From an uncultured Bacillaceae bacterium (lineage in GTDB: Bacteria; Bacillota; Bacilli; Bacillales; Amphibacillaceae), in NCBI GenBank assembly GCA_945639745.1, contig CALZEK010000006.1, forward strand, positions 1-18,630: a DNA stretch of 18,630 bases, in the 5' to 3' direction. The notes under the pieces are model-generated. The model did no database searches and was not told the origin of the DNA. It worked only from the letters and a program-made list of their open reading frames with translations. Positions 8,260-15,570 of this stretch are shown here, one piece after another. How positions within the stretch are numbered: position 1 is the stretch's first letter; each line of letters opens with the position of its first letter. Made by a program: the position numbers and the translations under genes.

Positions 8260-9333
8260 TTAATCTATTTTGACAGTCCAATTAAATATATCTTCAATCT
8301 CGCCATATTGAATTCCAGTTAGAGAATCATAGAGTTTTTTGGCAATTTTGCCTGTTTGACCATTATTAATGATCATATCTTCGTTATTCCAAGTGAGTTG
8401 TCCAATTGGTGAAATAACAGCTGCAGTTCCTGTACCAAATGCTTCTTCTAATGTTCCATTTTGATGAGCATCATAAACTTCTTGCATTGAAATACGGCGT
8501 TCTATAACAGGAAGATCCCAATGTTCTAACATTTTAATGACAGAGTCTCTTGTAATCCCTGGTAGAATACTGCCATGTAAATCAGGTGTGATAATTTCAC
8601 CATTAATTTTAAAGAATACGTTCATACTACCGACTTCTTCAATATATTTTTTCTCAACACCATCTAACCAAAGTACTTGAGCAAATCCTTTCTTAGAAAC
8701 AATCTCAGTTGCAACTAAACTAGCGGCATAGTTACCACCTGTTTTAGCTTCACCTGTACCACCTTCGACTGCCCGAACATACTCATTTTCTACTGCAATT
8801 TTTACAGGGTTTATACCTTCTTTATAATAAGCACCTACAGGAGATAAAATAACGATAAATTTATAATTTTTAGAAGGTGATACACCCAAATGTGCTTCTG
8901 TTGCAATAATAAACGGACGAATATATAAAGAAGTTCCTTTTTCTTTTGGAACCCAATCTTTGTCAATCCTCACAAGTTCTTTAATTGCTTTTGTAGAGTA
9001 ATCAACATCTAAATCAGGAATGCGAAGTCTTTCGCTCGAACGATTTAAACGAGCAACATTTTGGTCAGGTCTAAATAATTGAACTTCATCGTCTTTAGTT
9101 ACATATGCTTTTAAACCTTCAAAAACAGTTTGTCCGTAATGAAGAGAAGTTGCAGAAGGGTCTAATTCAATTGGACCATAAGGTACTATCCGACCATCAT
9201 GCCAACCTAATTCTTCCGTATAATCTAAAATGAACATGTGGTCGGTAAATAATGTTCCAAACTCTAATGTAGTTGGATCGGGTTTTTCTTTTAAAGTTGT
9301 TGCTTTTTCAATGCGAATATTTTGGTCTCTCAT
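8260..9333 (-). CDS. ilvE: Branched-chain amino-acid aminotransferase IlvE
   Basis: IlvE is a class IV fold-type PLP enzyme that interconverts valine, leucine and isoleucine with their 2-oxo acids using glutamate/2-oxoglutarate. The 357-aa protein belongs to the long bacterial/eukaryotic-like BCAT group: YGPIELDPSATSLHYGQTVFEGLKAY near the N-terminus, LYIRPFI, and GGTGEAKTGGNYAASL, whose lysine is the expected PLP lysine. GTGTAAVISPIG lies near the C-terminus. The ATG at 9333 is chosen because AGGGAG lies about 8 nt upstream and the family begins here. The ORF could extend to an ATG at 9378, but that overlaps the predicted -10 box, so it would start at or before the transcript. The gene is monocistronic and divergent from ilvD. 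Confidence 0.95.
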   Translation of the reverse strand: MRDQNIRIEKATTLKEKPDPTTLEFGTLFTDHMFILDYTEELGWHDGRIVPYGPIELDPSATSLHYGQTVFEGLKAYVTKDDEVQLFRPDQNVARLNRSSERLRIPDLDVDYSTKAIKELVRIDKDWVPKEKGTSLYIRPFIIATEAHLGVSPSKNYKFIVILSPVGAYYKEGINPVKIAVENEYVRAVEGGTGEAKTGGNYAASLVATEIVSKKGFAQVLWLDGVEKKYIEEVGSMNVFFKINGEIITPDLHGSILPGITRDSVIKMLEHWDLPVIERRISMQEVYDAHQNGTLEEAFGTGTAAVISPIGQLTWNNEDMIINNGQTGKIAKKLYDSLTGIQYGEIEDIFNWTVKID

Positions 9334-9376
9334 GATGATATCTCCCTTAATAATAATATGTATAATGATTACTTTC

Positions 9377-9407
9377 ATTATAACTGAAAAAATACATTTG
9401 TGGTCAA
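9377..9407 (-). promoter_or_regulatory. Predicted sigma-A promoter of ilvE
   Basis: On the minus strand, TTGACC (9407-9402) and a perfect TATAAT (9382-9377) are separated by 19 bp, slightly longer than ideal. Transcription would start near 9370, leaving a leader of about 37 nt before the ATG at 9333. A CodY-like box lies about 10 bp upstream. Confidence 0.6.
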
Positions 9408-9416
9408 ATATAACTA

Positions 9417-9431
9417 ATTTTTCTGATAATT
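9417..9431. promoter_or_regulatory. CodY-like box upstream of ilvE
   Basis: ATTTTTCTGATAATT matches the CodY consensus AATTTTCWGAAAATT at 13 of 15 positions by eye. CodY is the GTP and branched-chain-amino-acid-sensing repressor of Bacillales. The box lies just upstream of the ilvE -35 element and about 75 bp before the ilvD -35. Its regulatory effect is inferred, not seen. Confidence 0.55.
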
Positions 9432-9505
9432 GATTGAATTAAACTAGTTATATGATGTGATAAACTCAATATATAATAAATTGAATTGATTATCTAATGA
9501 AAAGA

Positions 9506-9534
9506 TTGAATTATTAGAAAAATAACAATATAAT
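9506..9534 (+). promoter_or_regulatory. Predicted sigma-A promoter of ilvD
   Basis: TTGAAT (9506-9511) and TATAAT (9529-9534) are 17 bp apart. Transcription would begin near 9541, giving a very short leader of about 18 nt that holds the ribosome binding site AAGGATGG. There is therefore no room for a T-box or attenuator, and control should act on initiation. A second CodY-like box falls inside this promoter. Confidence 0.65.
9509..9523. promoter_or_regulatory. CodY-like box inside the ilvD promoter
   Basis: AATTATTAGAAAAAT matches AATTTTCWGAAAATT at 12 of 15 positions. It occupies the -35 end and spacer of the ilvD promoter, where a bound repressor would block RNA polymerase. The region is AT-rich, which raises the chance of a false match. 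Confidence 0.5.
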
Positions 9535-9558
9535 AAACATTAAGGATGGTGTATAAAA

Positions 9559-11241
9559 ATGACAAAAGATTTACGAATAAAAAGTAATGTTTTTGATGGA
9601 ACAAGAAAGTCACCTAACCGTGCGATGTTACGTGCAGTTGGAATGACAGATGAAGATTTTAAAAAGCCTATTATTGGTATTGCCAGTACATGGAGTCAAG
9701 TAACACCTTGTAATATACATATAGATGGTCTTGCCTTAGCGTCACGTGATGGGGCTCGCCAAGCAGGTGGAGTGCCAATGATATTTAATACAATTACTGT
9801 GTCTGACGGTATTTCAATGGGAACAGAAGGTATGAAGTTTTCTTTATCGAGTCGAGAAGTTATTGCTGACTCAATTGAAACAGTTGTTGGAGCAGAGAGT
9901 ATGGATGCTGTTGTCACAATCGGTGGTTGTGATAAAAATATGCCAGGTTGTATGATTGCAATTGCAAGGTCAGAAGTGCCTGGAATTTTTGTTTATGGTG
10001 GAACGATTTCACCAGGAAAATTAAATGGAAAAGATATCGATTTAGTATCAGTCTTTGAAGGTGTTGGAAAACTTAACAAAGGTGATATTACTGAAAGTGA
10101 ATTAAAAGAAATTGAATGTGGAGCTTGTCCAGGAGCTGGATCTTGTGGTGGTATGTATACAGCGAATACAATGGCTTCAGCTATTGAAGCGATGGGAATG
10201 AGCTTACCAAGTACTGCATCTAATCCAGCTGAATCTCAAGATAAAAAAGCCGATTGTAAAGATGCAGGTAAAGCAGTTTACAATTTACTTGAAAAAGGTA
10301 TTTATCCAAAAGACATTATGACAAAGAAAGCATTTGAAAATGCGATTACAGTTGTTATGGCACTTGGTGGTTCAACAAACGCAGTACTACATTTGCTTGC
10401 AATCGCACACGCTGCTGATGTTGATTTAACAATGGATGATTTTACACGTATTCAAAAACGCGTTCCACACATTGCTGATTTAAAGCCTAGTGGTCAATAT
10501 GTCATGGAAGATTTATATAATGTGGGTGGGATACCAGGTGTTATGAAGATGCTACTAGAAGCAGACTTACTTCATGGCGATTGTTTAACTGTTACTGGTA
10601 AAACAATTGCAGAAAACTTAGCAGATTATCCAGAATTAGATATTGGTCAAAAAGTGATTACTGAACTTAAAAATCCTAAACGTCCTGATGGACCGCTTAT
10701 TGTTTTGAAGGGTAACTTATCACCAACAGGAGCGGTAGCTAAAGTGTCAGGGGTTAAAGTGAATCGTCACACAGGACCTGCGCGAGTATTTAATACAGAG
10801 GAAGAAGCAACGCAAGCTGTAATAGATGATAAGATAAAAGAGGGCGATGTTTTAGTTATTCGTTATGTTGGTCCTAAAGGTGGACCAGGAATGCCAGAGA
10901 TGTTATCAATCTCAGGAATTCTAGTAGGAAAGGGTCTTGGAGAAAAAGTTGCATTATTAACAGATGGACGCTTTTCAGGTGGAACGCATGGTTTAGTAGT
11001 TGGTCATATCTCACCAGAAGCACAATCAGGTGGACCAATCGGACTATTAGAAGATGGTGATATGGTAACAATTGATGGTCATAAACAAGAAATATTTATG
11101 GATGTTTCAGATGAAGAGTTAGAGCGTCGTCGTAAAGACTGGGTAGCACCACCACTATATTCAAAAGGTGTAATGGGTAAATATGCGAGACTTGTTTCGT
11201 GTGCTTCAATTGGTGCAGTAACAGATGCATTTGAAGACTAA
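9559..11241 (+). CDS. ilvD: Dihydroxy-acid dehydratase IlvD
   Basis: IlvD dehydrates 2,3-dihydroxy-isovalerate and -methylvalerate to 2-oxo acids, the step just before IlvE in valine and isoleucine synthesis. The 560-aa length is normal. The three cluster cysteines are in [17 protein letters not shown] and [17 protein letters not shown], consistent with a [2Fe-2S] enzyme. [21 protein letters not shown] and the C-terminal [12 protein letters not shown] are conserved. AAGGATGG precedes the ATG with about 8 nt spacing. It is monocistronic, as in B. subtilis, rather than heading an ilv-leu operon; a hairpin follows 3 bp after the stop. The ilvBHC genes must lie elsewhere. Confidence 0.97.
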   Translation: MTKDLRIKSNVFDGTRKSPNRAMLRAVGMTDEDFKKPIIGIASTWSQVTPCNIHIDGLALASRDGARQAGGVPMIFNTITVSDGISMGTEGMKFSLSSREVIADSIETVVGAESMDAVVTIGGCDKNMPGCMIAIARSEVPGIFVYGGTISPGKLNGKDIDLVSVFEGVGKLNKGDITESELKEIECGACPGAGSCGGMYTANTMASAIEAMGMSLPSTASNPAESQDKKADCKDAGKAVYNLLEKGIYPKDIMTKKAFENAITVVMALGGSTNAVLHLLAIAHAADVDLTMDDFTRIQKRVPHIADLKPSGQYVMEDLYNVGGIPGVMKMLLEADLLHGDCLTVTGKTIAENLADYPELDIGQKVITELKNPKRPDGPLIVLKGNLSPTGAVAKVSGVKVNRHTGPARVFNTEEEATQAVIDDKIKEGDVLVIRYVGPKGGPGMPEMLSISGILVGKGLGEKVALLTDGRFSGGTHGLVVGHISPEAQSGGPIGLLEDGDMVTIDGHKQEIFMDVSDEELERRRKDWVAPPLYSKGVMGKYARLVSCASIGAVTDAFED

Positions 11242-11244
11242 AAC

Positions 11245-11280
11245 AAAAAAGAAGTCACAATTAATTGTGACTTCTTTTTT
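11245..11280. terminator. Bidirectional intrinsic terminator between ilvD and the metal importer
   Basis: These 36 bases form a perfect palindrome: AAAAAAGAAGTCACAATT followed by its exact complement. As RNA it gives a 16-bp stem with a TTAA loop, with U-runs on both strands. It ends 6 bp before the stop codon of the convergent lipoprotein gene and can serve both units. Confidence 0.9.
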
Positions 11281-11286
11281 TATTAA

Positions 11287-12237
11287 TTATCTTGTTAGCC
11301 CTGCGTGAATCTTATCGATATTATATTGCAGGTACTTAATATACGTATCAGCTTCTTCACCAAGAGCCCCAATCTCATCTGAATAAAGTTTATCTTCGAA
11401 AATATCTACACCACTCTCATTAGAGACAGTTTCCATTGGACGTGAATCAACATTTGATTCAACGAATAAAACAGGCGGATTTTCTTCTTTAATAAATTCA
11501 ACTAAAGTAGTAATTTGTTCAGGAGAACCATTTTCTTCTGTGTCAACTTCCCAAATAAAGCCTTCTTTTAAATCATAACGATCAGCCATATACTGATATG
11601 CACGTTCACTCGTAACTAAAATATGATCTTCTTTTGGAATTTCAGCAAATCGAGTTTTATATTGTTCGTCCATTTCTTCTAAAGTAGTTTGATAAGCTTG
11701 AGCATTTTCTTCAATTTCTTCTTTGTTTTCAGGTGACACTTCAATTAAAGCTTCTTTAATATTGTCAGCCATAATCATACCGACGTTAGGATCAAGGAAT
11801 GAATGCGGATTTACCTCTTCTTCAGTGCCATCTTCTGAACTTAGATACATCGGTTCAACACCAGCTGATACCTCATATATTATTGCGTCATCTTGTCCAG
11901 TTGATTCAGTTAATTTTGTAAACCAACCGCCATCTCCACCTTCAAGATTCAAACCATTAAAGAATAATACATCTGCATCTTCAGTTTCTTTAATATCCTG
12001 AGGAAGGGGTTCATACTCATGTGGATCCGTTCCAACTGGAACTAAATTATAAGTTTCCACATATTCGCCACCTATTTGTTTTACAATATCCTCTAGTAAG
12101 GTAAATGTAGTAATGACCTTTAATTTCTCGTCGTTATTGATCTCTTTTTCGTTGGAACTTGTGTCATTACCCCCACAAGCTGCAAGTACAATAACTGCTA
12201 GAAATGCAACAGTTATAAGTTTAATGAAATTTCTCAT
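11287..12237 (-). CDS. mntC: Metal-binding lipoprotein of a Mn2+ (or Zn2+/Fe2+) ABC importer, MntC/SitC-like
   Basis: This is the extracellular substrate-binding component of a cluster A-I metal importer, anchored to the membrane by lipid. The 316-aa protein starts with a lipoprotein signal peptide ending in VLAAC, with Cys21 as the lipidation site, then a short polar linker. Likely metal ligands are His73 (DPHEYEP), His145 (NPHSFLDP), Glu211 (TSERAYQY) and Asp287 (YSDEIG). The His-His-Glu-Asp set is typical of manganese/iron binders, whereas zinc binders carry a third His. It is the last gene of the ATPase-permease-lipoprotein unit, 69 bp after the permease. AAGGAGTGAT precedes the ATG. The gene symbol follows staphylococcal usage; B. 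subtilis names differ. Metal specificity is inferred. Confidence 0.9.
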   Translation of the reverse strand: MRNFIKLITVAFLAVIVLAACGGNDTSSNEKEINNDEKLKVITTFTLLEDIVKQIGGEYVETYNLVPVGTDPHEYEPLPQDIKETEDADVLFFNGLNLEGGDGGWFTKLTESTGQDDAIIYEVSAGVEPMYLSSEDGTEEEVNPHSFLDPNVGMIMADNIKEALIEVSPENKEEIEENAQAYQTTLEEMDEQYKTRFAEIPKEDHILVTSERAYQYMADRYDLKEGFIWEVDTEENGSPEQITTLVEFIKEENPPVLFVESNVDSRPMETVSNESGVDIFEDKLYSDEIGALGEEADTYIKYLQYNIDKIHAGLTR

Positions 12238-12306
12238 AAATATAAATCACTCCTTTGAATTTTAATCTATATTATATAAATGCACAAAAGCATAAATATT
12301 AAAATT

Positions 12307-13161
12307 TTAAGCTGCTGACTTTGATTTCCTTGCTCGGATTGAACGCCACAACACGCCTTGTTTGGGTGCAAATATAAATGCTAAAACAAATAAAAATGTT
12401 GCCACTAGTACAATAACAGCACCTGAAGAAAGGTTATAAACAAAACTGAAATATAATCCAACTACGGATGAGAAAGCACCAATTAATGCGGATAATAAAA
12501 TCATAATCCATAATTTATTTGTTAAAAGATAAGCAGTAGAAGCGGGTGTGATTAACATTGCAACTACTAATACAACCCCAACAGTTTGTAATGATGCAAC
12601 AGTCACTAAAGTAAGTAGAACCATAACTAAATAATGAATAGCCCTTGTAGGTAAGCCGTAAGCTTGTGCCATAGTTTCATCAAAGCTACTCACGAGTAAT
12701 TCTTTATAAAAAAGAACAACAGTTAGAAGAACAATTCCACCAATAACAAGTGTAATCCACATATCTGATGTACGTACAGATAAAACGTTACCAAATAAAA
12801 TTTGTGTTAAGTCGGTTGCTGTTTGCGCTTTGGAAATAAAAATAATACCTAGTGCAAAAAAAGCTGTAAAAACAATCCCAATTGAAGAATCATTTTTAAT
12901 CCGACTATGTTGTGTGACGACTCCAATAGCAACAGCAGCTAAAACACCCATGAGTACAGCACCATAAAAATAATTAATTCCTAACATAAATGAGATAGCT
13001 ACACCAGGAAGGACGGCATGAGAAATGGCATCTCCCATTAAAGCCATTCCACGAAGAATAATAAAACTGCCGATGACACCAGAAATAATTCCAACCATAA
13101 TCGAAGTAAAAAAGGCTTTTTGTAAAAATTCATATTGCATTAAATCATTAATAAATTCCAT
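12307..13161 (-). CDS. mntB: Membrane permease of the Mn2+ ABC importer, MntB/SitB-like
   Basis: This is the transmembrane component of the importer, ABC-3 family, 284 aa. Hydrophobic segments fill the protein, compatible with about eight to nine helices. The conserved N-terminal stretch GMALMGDAISHAVLPGVAI follows the first helix, and TVGVVLVVAMLITPAST lies in the second half. The C-terminus is basic (RSIRARKSKS), as expected on the cytosolic side. Its ATG directly follows the ATPase stop (TAA then ATG), so the two are probably translationally coupled. The family is clear; zinc and manganese permeases cannot be separated from this sequence alone, so the metal call rests on the lipoprotein ligands. 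Confidence 0.9.
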   Translation of the reverse strand: MEFINDLMQYEFLQKAFFTSIMVGIISGVIGSFIILRGMALMGDAISHAVLPGVAISFMLGINYFYGAVLMGVLAAVAIGVVTQHSRIKNDSSIGIVFTAFFALGIIFISKAQTATDLTQILFGNVLSVRTSDMWITLVIGGIVLLTVVLFYKELLVSSFDETMAQAYGLPTRAIHYLVMVLLTLVTVASLQTVGVVLVVAMLITPASTAYLLTNKLWIMILLSALIGAFSSVVGLYFSFVYNLSSGAVIVLVATFLFVLAFIFAPKQGVLWRSIRARKSKSAA

Positions 13162-13905
13162 TTAAACGCCAACCCCCATTTGGTTGAGTAAATCAAAGTC
13201 TATATTATAGGCTTTATTCATCACTTCAGGTTTGATAACTTCTTGAGTGGGACCTGCCCCAATTAATTGTTTGTTAATTAAAATTAATTCATCAAAATAA
13301 CTAACAACCTTTGTTAAGTCATGGTGGACAACAAATACAGTTTTTCCACTATCACGTAATTTTTTTAAAATAGAAATAATTGTTTTTTCACTAGCCACAT
13401 CTATTCCTACAAAAGGCTCATCTAAAAAGAAATATTCGGCCTCTTGAGCGAGTGCTCGTGCTAAAAATACACGTTGTTGTTGGCCGCCTGAAAGTTCAGC
13501 GATTTGTCTATCAGCAAATTCCTCCATATTTACTTGTTTTAAACATTTATAAGCAAATGCTTTATCAGATTTTTTAGGACGTCTAAATAAACCTAGTTTA
13601 GGATATCTACCAATTAATACTGTGTCAATTACTGTAATTGGAAAATCCCAATCAATATCACTTCTTTGAGGAACATAAGCAATGTTTTTTCTAACTTGCT
13701 CTACACTATCTCCAGCAAAAGAAATTTTTCCTTTATCTTTAGGGATGAGATTAAGTACAGCTTTCATTAAAGTAGACTTACCAGCGCCATTAGGACCAAT
13801 AATTCCAATTAATTTGTGTGAATTAAATTCAAATGAGATGTTTTTCACAACTTCTTTTCCATGATATGAAACGTGCAAATTCTTAACGCTGACAGTTCCT
13901 GTCAT
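13162..13905 (-). CDS. mntA: ATPase of the Mn2+ ABC importer, MntA/SitA-like
   Basis: This cytosolic ABC ATPase powers uptake. In the 247-aa form the Walker A is GPNGAGKST (37-45), the Q-loop VPQRSDIDWDFP (from 78), the signature LSGGQQQR (138-145), Walker B FFLDEP (159-164), and the switch His is in VVHHD (192-196). The DWDFP stretch is typical of the manganese/zinc importer ATPases. I choose ATG at 13905 because AAGGTGA lies 5 nt upstream; the GTG at 13914, three codons earlier, would sit inside that ribosome binding site. It is the first gene of the operon, downstream of a promoter with a DtxR/MntR-like palindrome. No regulator gene is adjacent. Confidence 0.92.
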   Translation of the reverse strand: MTGTVSVKNLHVSYHGKEVVKNISFEFNSHKLIGIIGPNGAGKSTLMKAVLNLIPKDKGKISFAGDSVEQVRKNIAYVPQRSDIDWDFPITVIDTVLIGRYPKLGLFRRPKKSDKAFAYKCLKQVNMEEFADRQIAELSGGQQQRVFLARALAQEAEYFFLDEPFVGIDVASEKTIISILKKLRDSGKTVFVVHHDLTKVVSYFDELILINKQLIGAGPTQEVIKPEVMNKAYNIDFDLLNQMGVGV

Positions 13906-13962
13906 TGCTTTCACCTTCTCTATATAAGTTATAATTTAAAATTAAGTTAGTCTCACTCGAAA

Positions 13963-13982
13963 AAGTTTGCCTAGTGCAACTT
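13963..13982. promoter_or_regulatory. Putative MntR/DtxR-family operator of the metal importer
   Basis: AAGTTTGCCTAGTGCAACTT is an imperfect palindrome: 7 of 10 base pairs match, with outer arms AAGTT/AACTT and centre CTAG. It resembles B. subtilis MntR sites of the form AGTTTCC..(A/T)..GGCAAA as I recall them. It lies just downstream of the predicted transcription start, a position suited to repression by Mn2+-loaded MntR. The regulator itself is not in the window. Confidence 0.5.
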
Positions 13983-13994
13983 ATCGATAAATAT

Positions 13995-14023
13995 AGTGTA
14001 TTACATATAAAGATATTTGTAAA
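13995..14023 (-). promoter_or_regulatory. Predicted promoter of the metal importer operon
   Basis: On the minus strand, TTTACA (14023-14018) and TACACT (14000-13995) are 17 bp apart; the -10 matches consensus at 4 of 6. The start would fall near 13988, leaving a leader of about 80 nt that begins with the palindromic operator. A moderate prediction in AT-rich sequence. Confidence 0.4.
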
Positions 14024-14049
14024 TAGATTCACAAAAAGATAATTTTAAT

Positions 14050-14078
14050 TTGACAAAAAAATAAGTCGTTGATATATT
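14050..14078 (+). promoter_or_regulatory. Strong sigma-A promoter of the M-box/mgtE transcript
   Basis: A perfect TTGACA (14050-14055) and TATATT (14073-14078) are spaced by 17 bp. Transcription would start near 14085, about 20 nt before the riboswitch, leaving a leader of roughly 290 nt before mgtE. Confidence 0.8.
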
Positions 14079-14105
14079 TAAAGTTATGTTTAAAAATATA
14101 ATAAG

Positions 14106-14271
14106 CATTCCTCGTTAGGTGAGGCTCCTATATGGAAATAAACTACTACCCAGAAACGTCGAGAGACACCAATGGGTCAACAAAATTAGTCGGATCAAGG
14201 CTTGTTTTAATGTAGCTGGTAAGTCATCTTAAACCAAGCCATATAGTGCTAAAACTCTACAGTGGAGGATG
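14106..14271 (+). promoter_or_regulatory. M-box (ykoK leader) magnesium riboswitch
   Basis: The sequence matches the B. subtilis mgtE M-box closely as recalled: CGTTAGGTGAGGCTCCTATA at the 5' side, then CTACTACCCAGAAACGTC, GACACCAATGGGTCAACA, TTAATGTAGCTGG, and the 3' CCATATAGTGCTAAAACTCT. The ends CATTCCTC (14106-14113) and GAGGATG (14265-14271) can pair as the closing stem. Mg2+ folds the aptamer, which in the known mechanism lets the downstream terminator form and switches mgtE off when Mg2+ is plentiful. This RNA accounts for most of the gene-free stretch 14024-14378. Confidence 0.95.
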
Positions 14272-14302
14272 ATTAATCATTCATAGATAAACCATTGTGA
14301 TA

Positions 14303-14340
14303 AAAACACCTTTCTTGATTGAAAGGTGTTTTGTTTTTTT
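14303..14340 (+). terminator. Riboswitch-controlled intrinsic terminator in the mgtE leader
   Basis: AAAACACCTTTC (14303-14314) pairs with GAAAGGTGTTTT (14321-14332) over 12 bp around a TTGATT loop, followed by GTTTTTTT. It lies between the M-box and the mgtE ribosome binding site, the expected place for Mg2+-dependent premature termination. Confidence 0.9.
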
Positions 14341-14378
14341 ATAAAGACTTAAATTGAGATTAAAGGAGGTAAATGACA

Positions 14379-15377
14379 TTGAATAAAAAACAAGATTTCA
14401 AAATAGAAACAGCTGGATCATTGATGAAAGATGAATATGTTTCTGTTACAAAAGACGTTACAATAGAAGAGGCTGTAGTAATATTAAGAGAAAATGTAAA
14501 AGATAAACACAATATTTATTATATGTATATAGTCGATGACTTTAAAGAATTAGTTGGCGTTTTAACAATTAGGGAATTACTTGCAGCAGATGGAGAAGCT
14601 AAAATTGCTGATGTTATGGTTGAAAATATTGTAACGATTCCAGTCGATGAAGATCAAGAAGAAGTGGCATCTGTGTTCCGTGATACTGATCTTGTTTCGA
14701 TGCCTGTTACAAATGAAGATAAACAAATACTAGGTGTTATTCATGTTGAAGATATTTTAGATGTTATGCAATTAGAAGCGACAGAAGATTTTCATAAAAT
14801 GGCATCAATGGGTACAACGCCAGCTGACTTTTCGGAGATGGGTTTAATGAATGCATCAATTGGGCTATTATATCGAAAAAGAATTGTTTGGTTGGTAGTG
14901 TTAGTATTTATGAATATTTTTTCAGGTGCAGGAATTGCTTATTTTGAAGATATAATTGCATCAAATGTTGCACTTGTATTTTTTCTTCCGTTATTAATTG
15001 ATAGTGGTGGAAATGCAGGGTCGCAATCGGCAACACTTGTTATTCGAGCAATGACAATTGGTGATGTAAAAATTAAAGATTGGTTTAAAATGTTTACTAA
15101 AGAAATCTCTGTTTCAGCTTTAATGGGCTTTACAATGGCTGCGGCAGTTTCAGTTATGGGCATTATTCGCGGCGGACTTGATATAGCGGTGGTTGTTGCG
15201 TTAACAATGACAATCATTGTTATAATTGGAAGTTTGATCGGTATGTCGTTGCCTTTTGTTTTTGATAAATTAAAATTAGATCCAGCAACAGCAAGTGGCC
15301 CATTAATTACATCAATTGCTGATATCGTAGGTGTTCTTATTTATTTCAGTATTGCTTCTTGGTATTTAAGTTTATAA
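14379..15377 (+). CDS. mgtE: MgtE-type Mg2+ channel/transporter without the N-terminal domain
   Basis: MgtE admits Mg2+ across the cytoplasmic membrane and is gated by its cytosolic domains. This protein of 332 aa is about 115 residues shorter than usual MgtE (about 450). It begins directly at the CBS pair (AGSLMKDEYVSV onward, to about residue 135), followed by the plug helix region and five predicted transmembrane helices. The conserved SGGNAGSQSATLVIR and DPATASGPLITSIADI segments are present, including the pore-region Asp. The N-terminal superhelical domain is missing, and the upstream DNA is riboswitch, not coding. A TTG start at 14379 is preferred because AAAGGAGGT ends 8 nt upstream; the ATG at 14373 would leave only 2 nt. 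The M-box upstream supports the Mg2+ role. Confidence 0.92.
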   Translation: MNKKQDFKIETAGSLMKDEYVSVTKDVTIEEAVVILRENVKDKHNIYYMYIVDDFKELVGVLTIRELLAADGEAKIADVMVENIVTIPVDEDQEEVASVFRDTDLVSMPVTNEDKQILGVIHVEDILDVMQLEATEDFHKMASMGTTPADFSEMGLMNASIGLLYRKRIVWLVVLVFMNIFSGAGIAYFEDIIASNVALVFFLPLLIDSGGNAGSQSATLVIRAMTIGDVKIKDWFKMFTKEISVSALMGFTMAAAVSVMGIIRGGLDIAVVVALTMTIIVIIGSLIGMSLPFVFDKLKLDPATASGPLITSIADIVGVLIYFSIASWYLSL

Positions 15378-15381
15378 AATT

Positions 15382-15422
15382 AAAAGGAATCAAAGAGCAT
15401 TTGCTCTTTGATTCCTTTTTTT
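15382..15422. terminator. Intrinsic terminator after mgtE
   Basis: AAAAGGAATCAAAGAGC (15382-15398) pairs with GCTCTTTGATTCCTTTT (15403-15419) over 17 bp with an ATTT loop, followed by more T. It begins 4 bp after the mgtE stop. On the minus strand it ends in TTTTAATTTT, so it may also stop the convergent RND transcript. Confidence 0.9.
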
Positions 15423-15570
15423 AAGATACAATGCCAATAAGCTTCTTAATGAATTTATCGGTAAATAACAGTGAGTAAGCAAAATTAGCTGTATCACTTA
15501 TAGAAATAAATTGACTATGTGCAGATAAACATTTATTTCTGTATGGTATTTGCCAGTCATTTATAATTTT
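15421..15570 (-). other. 49 open codons in frame after the RND gene stop; possible gene remnant
   Basis: Read on the minus strand directly after the RND TAA (15573-15571), the same frame stays open for 49 codons until TAA at 15423-15421, next to the terminator. The conceptual peptide is protein-like (for example NDWQIPYRNKCL and FAYSLLFTDKFIKKLIG) and has no ATG, GTG or TTG start of its own. I do not recognise it. It may be a former C-terminal extension, the tail of a decayed gene, or chance. A 10-bp inverted repeat (AGAAATAAAT, 15502-15511 and 15531-15540) lies inside it. Confidence 0.35.

Noticed and set aside
9334..9378. Longer ilvE starting at 9378
   Set aside because: The ATG at 9378 overlaps the predicted TATAAT box and the extra 15 residues are a low-complexity Ile-rich stretch not seen in the family.
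9334..9558. T-box or attenuator leader for ilvE or ilvD
   Set aside because: Both predicted leaders are too short (about 37 and 18 nt) and contain no T-box sequence or hairpin with a T-run.
12238..12306. Possible separate promoter or hairpin between mntB and mntC
   Set aside because: A TATAAT occurs on the minus strand (about 12267-12272) but no -35 at proper spacing, and the ATGC/GCAT inverted repeat is too short to call.
15502..15540. Inverted repeat AGAAATAAAT/ATTTATTTCT as a terminator of the RND gene
   Set aside because: The arms are pure A/T except one G:C pair, the loop is 19 nt, and no T-run follows on the minus strand.
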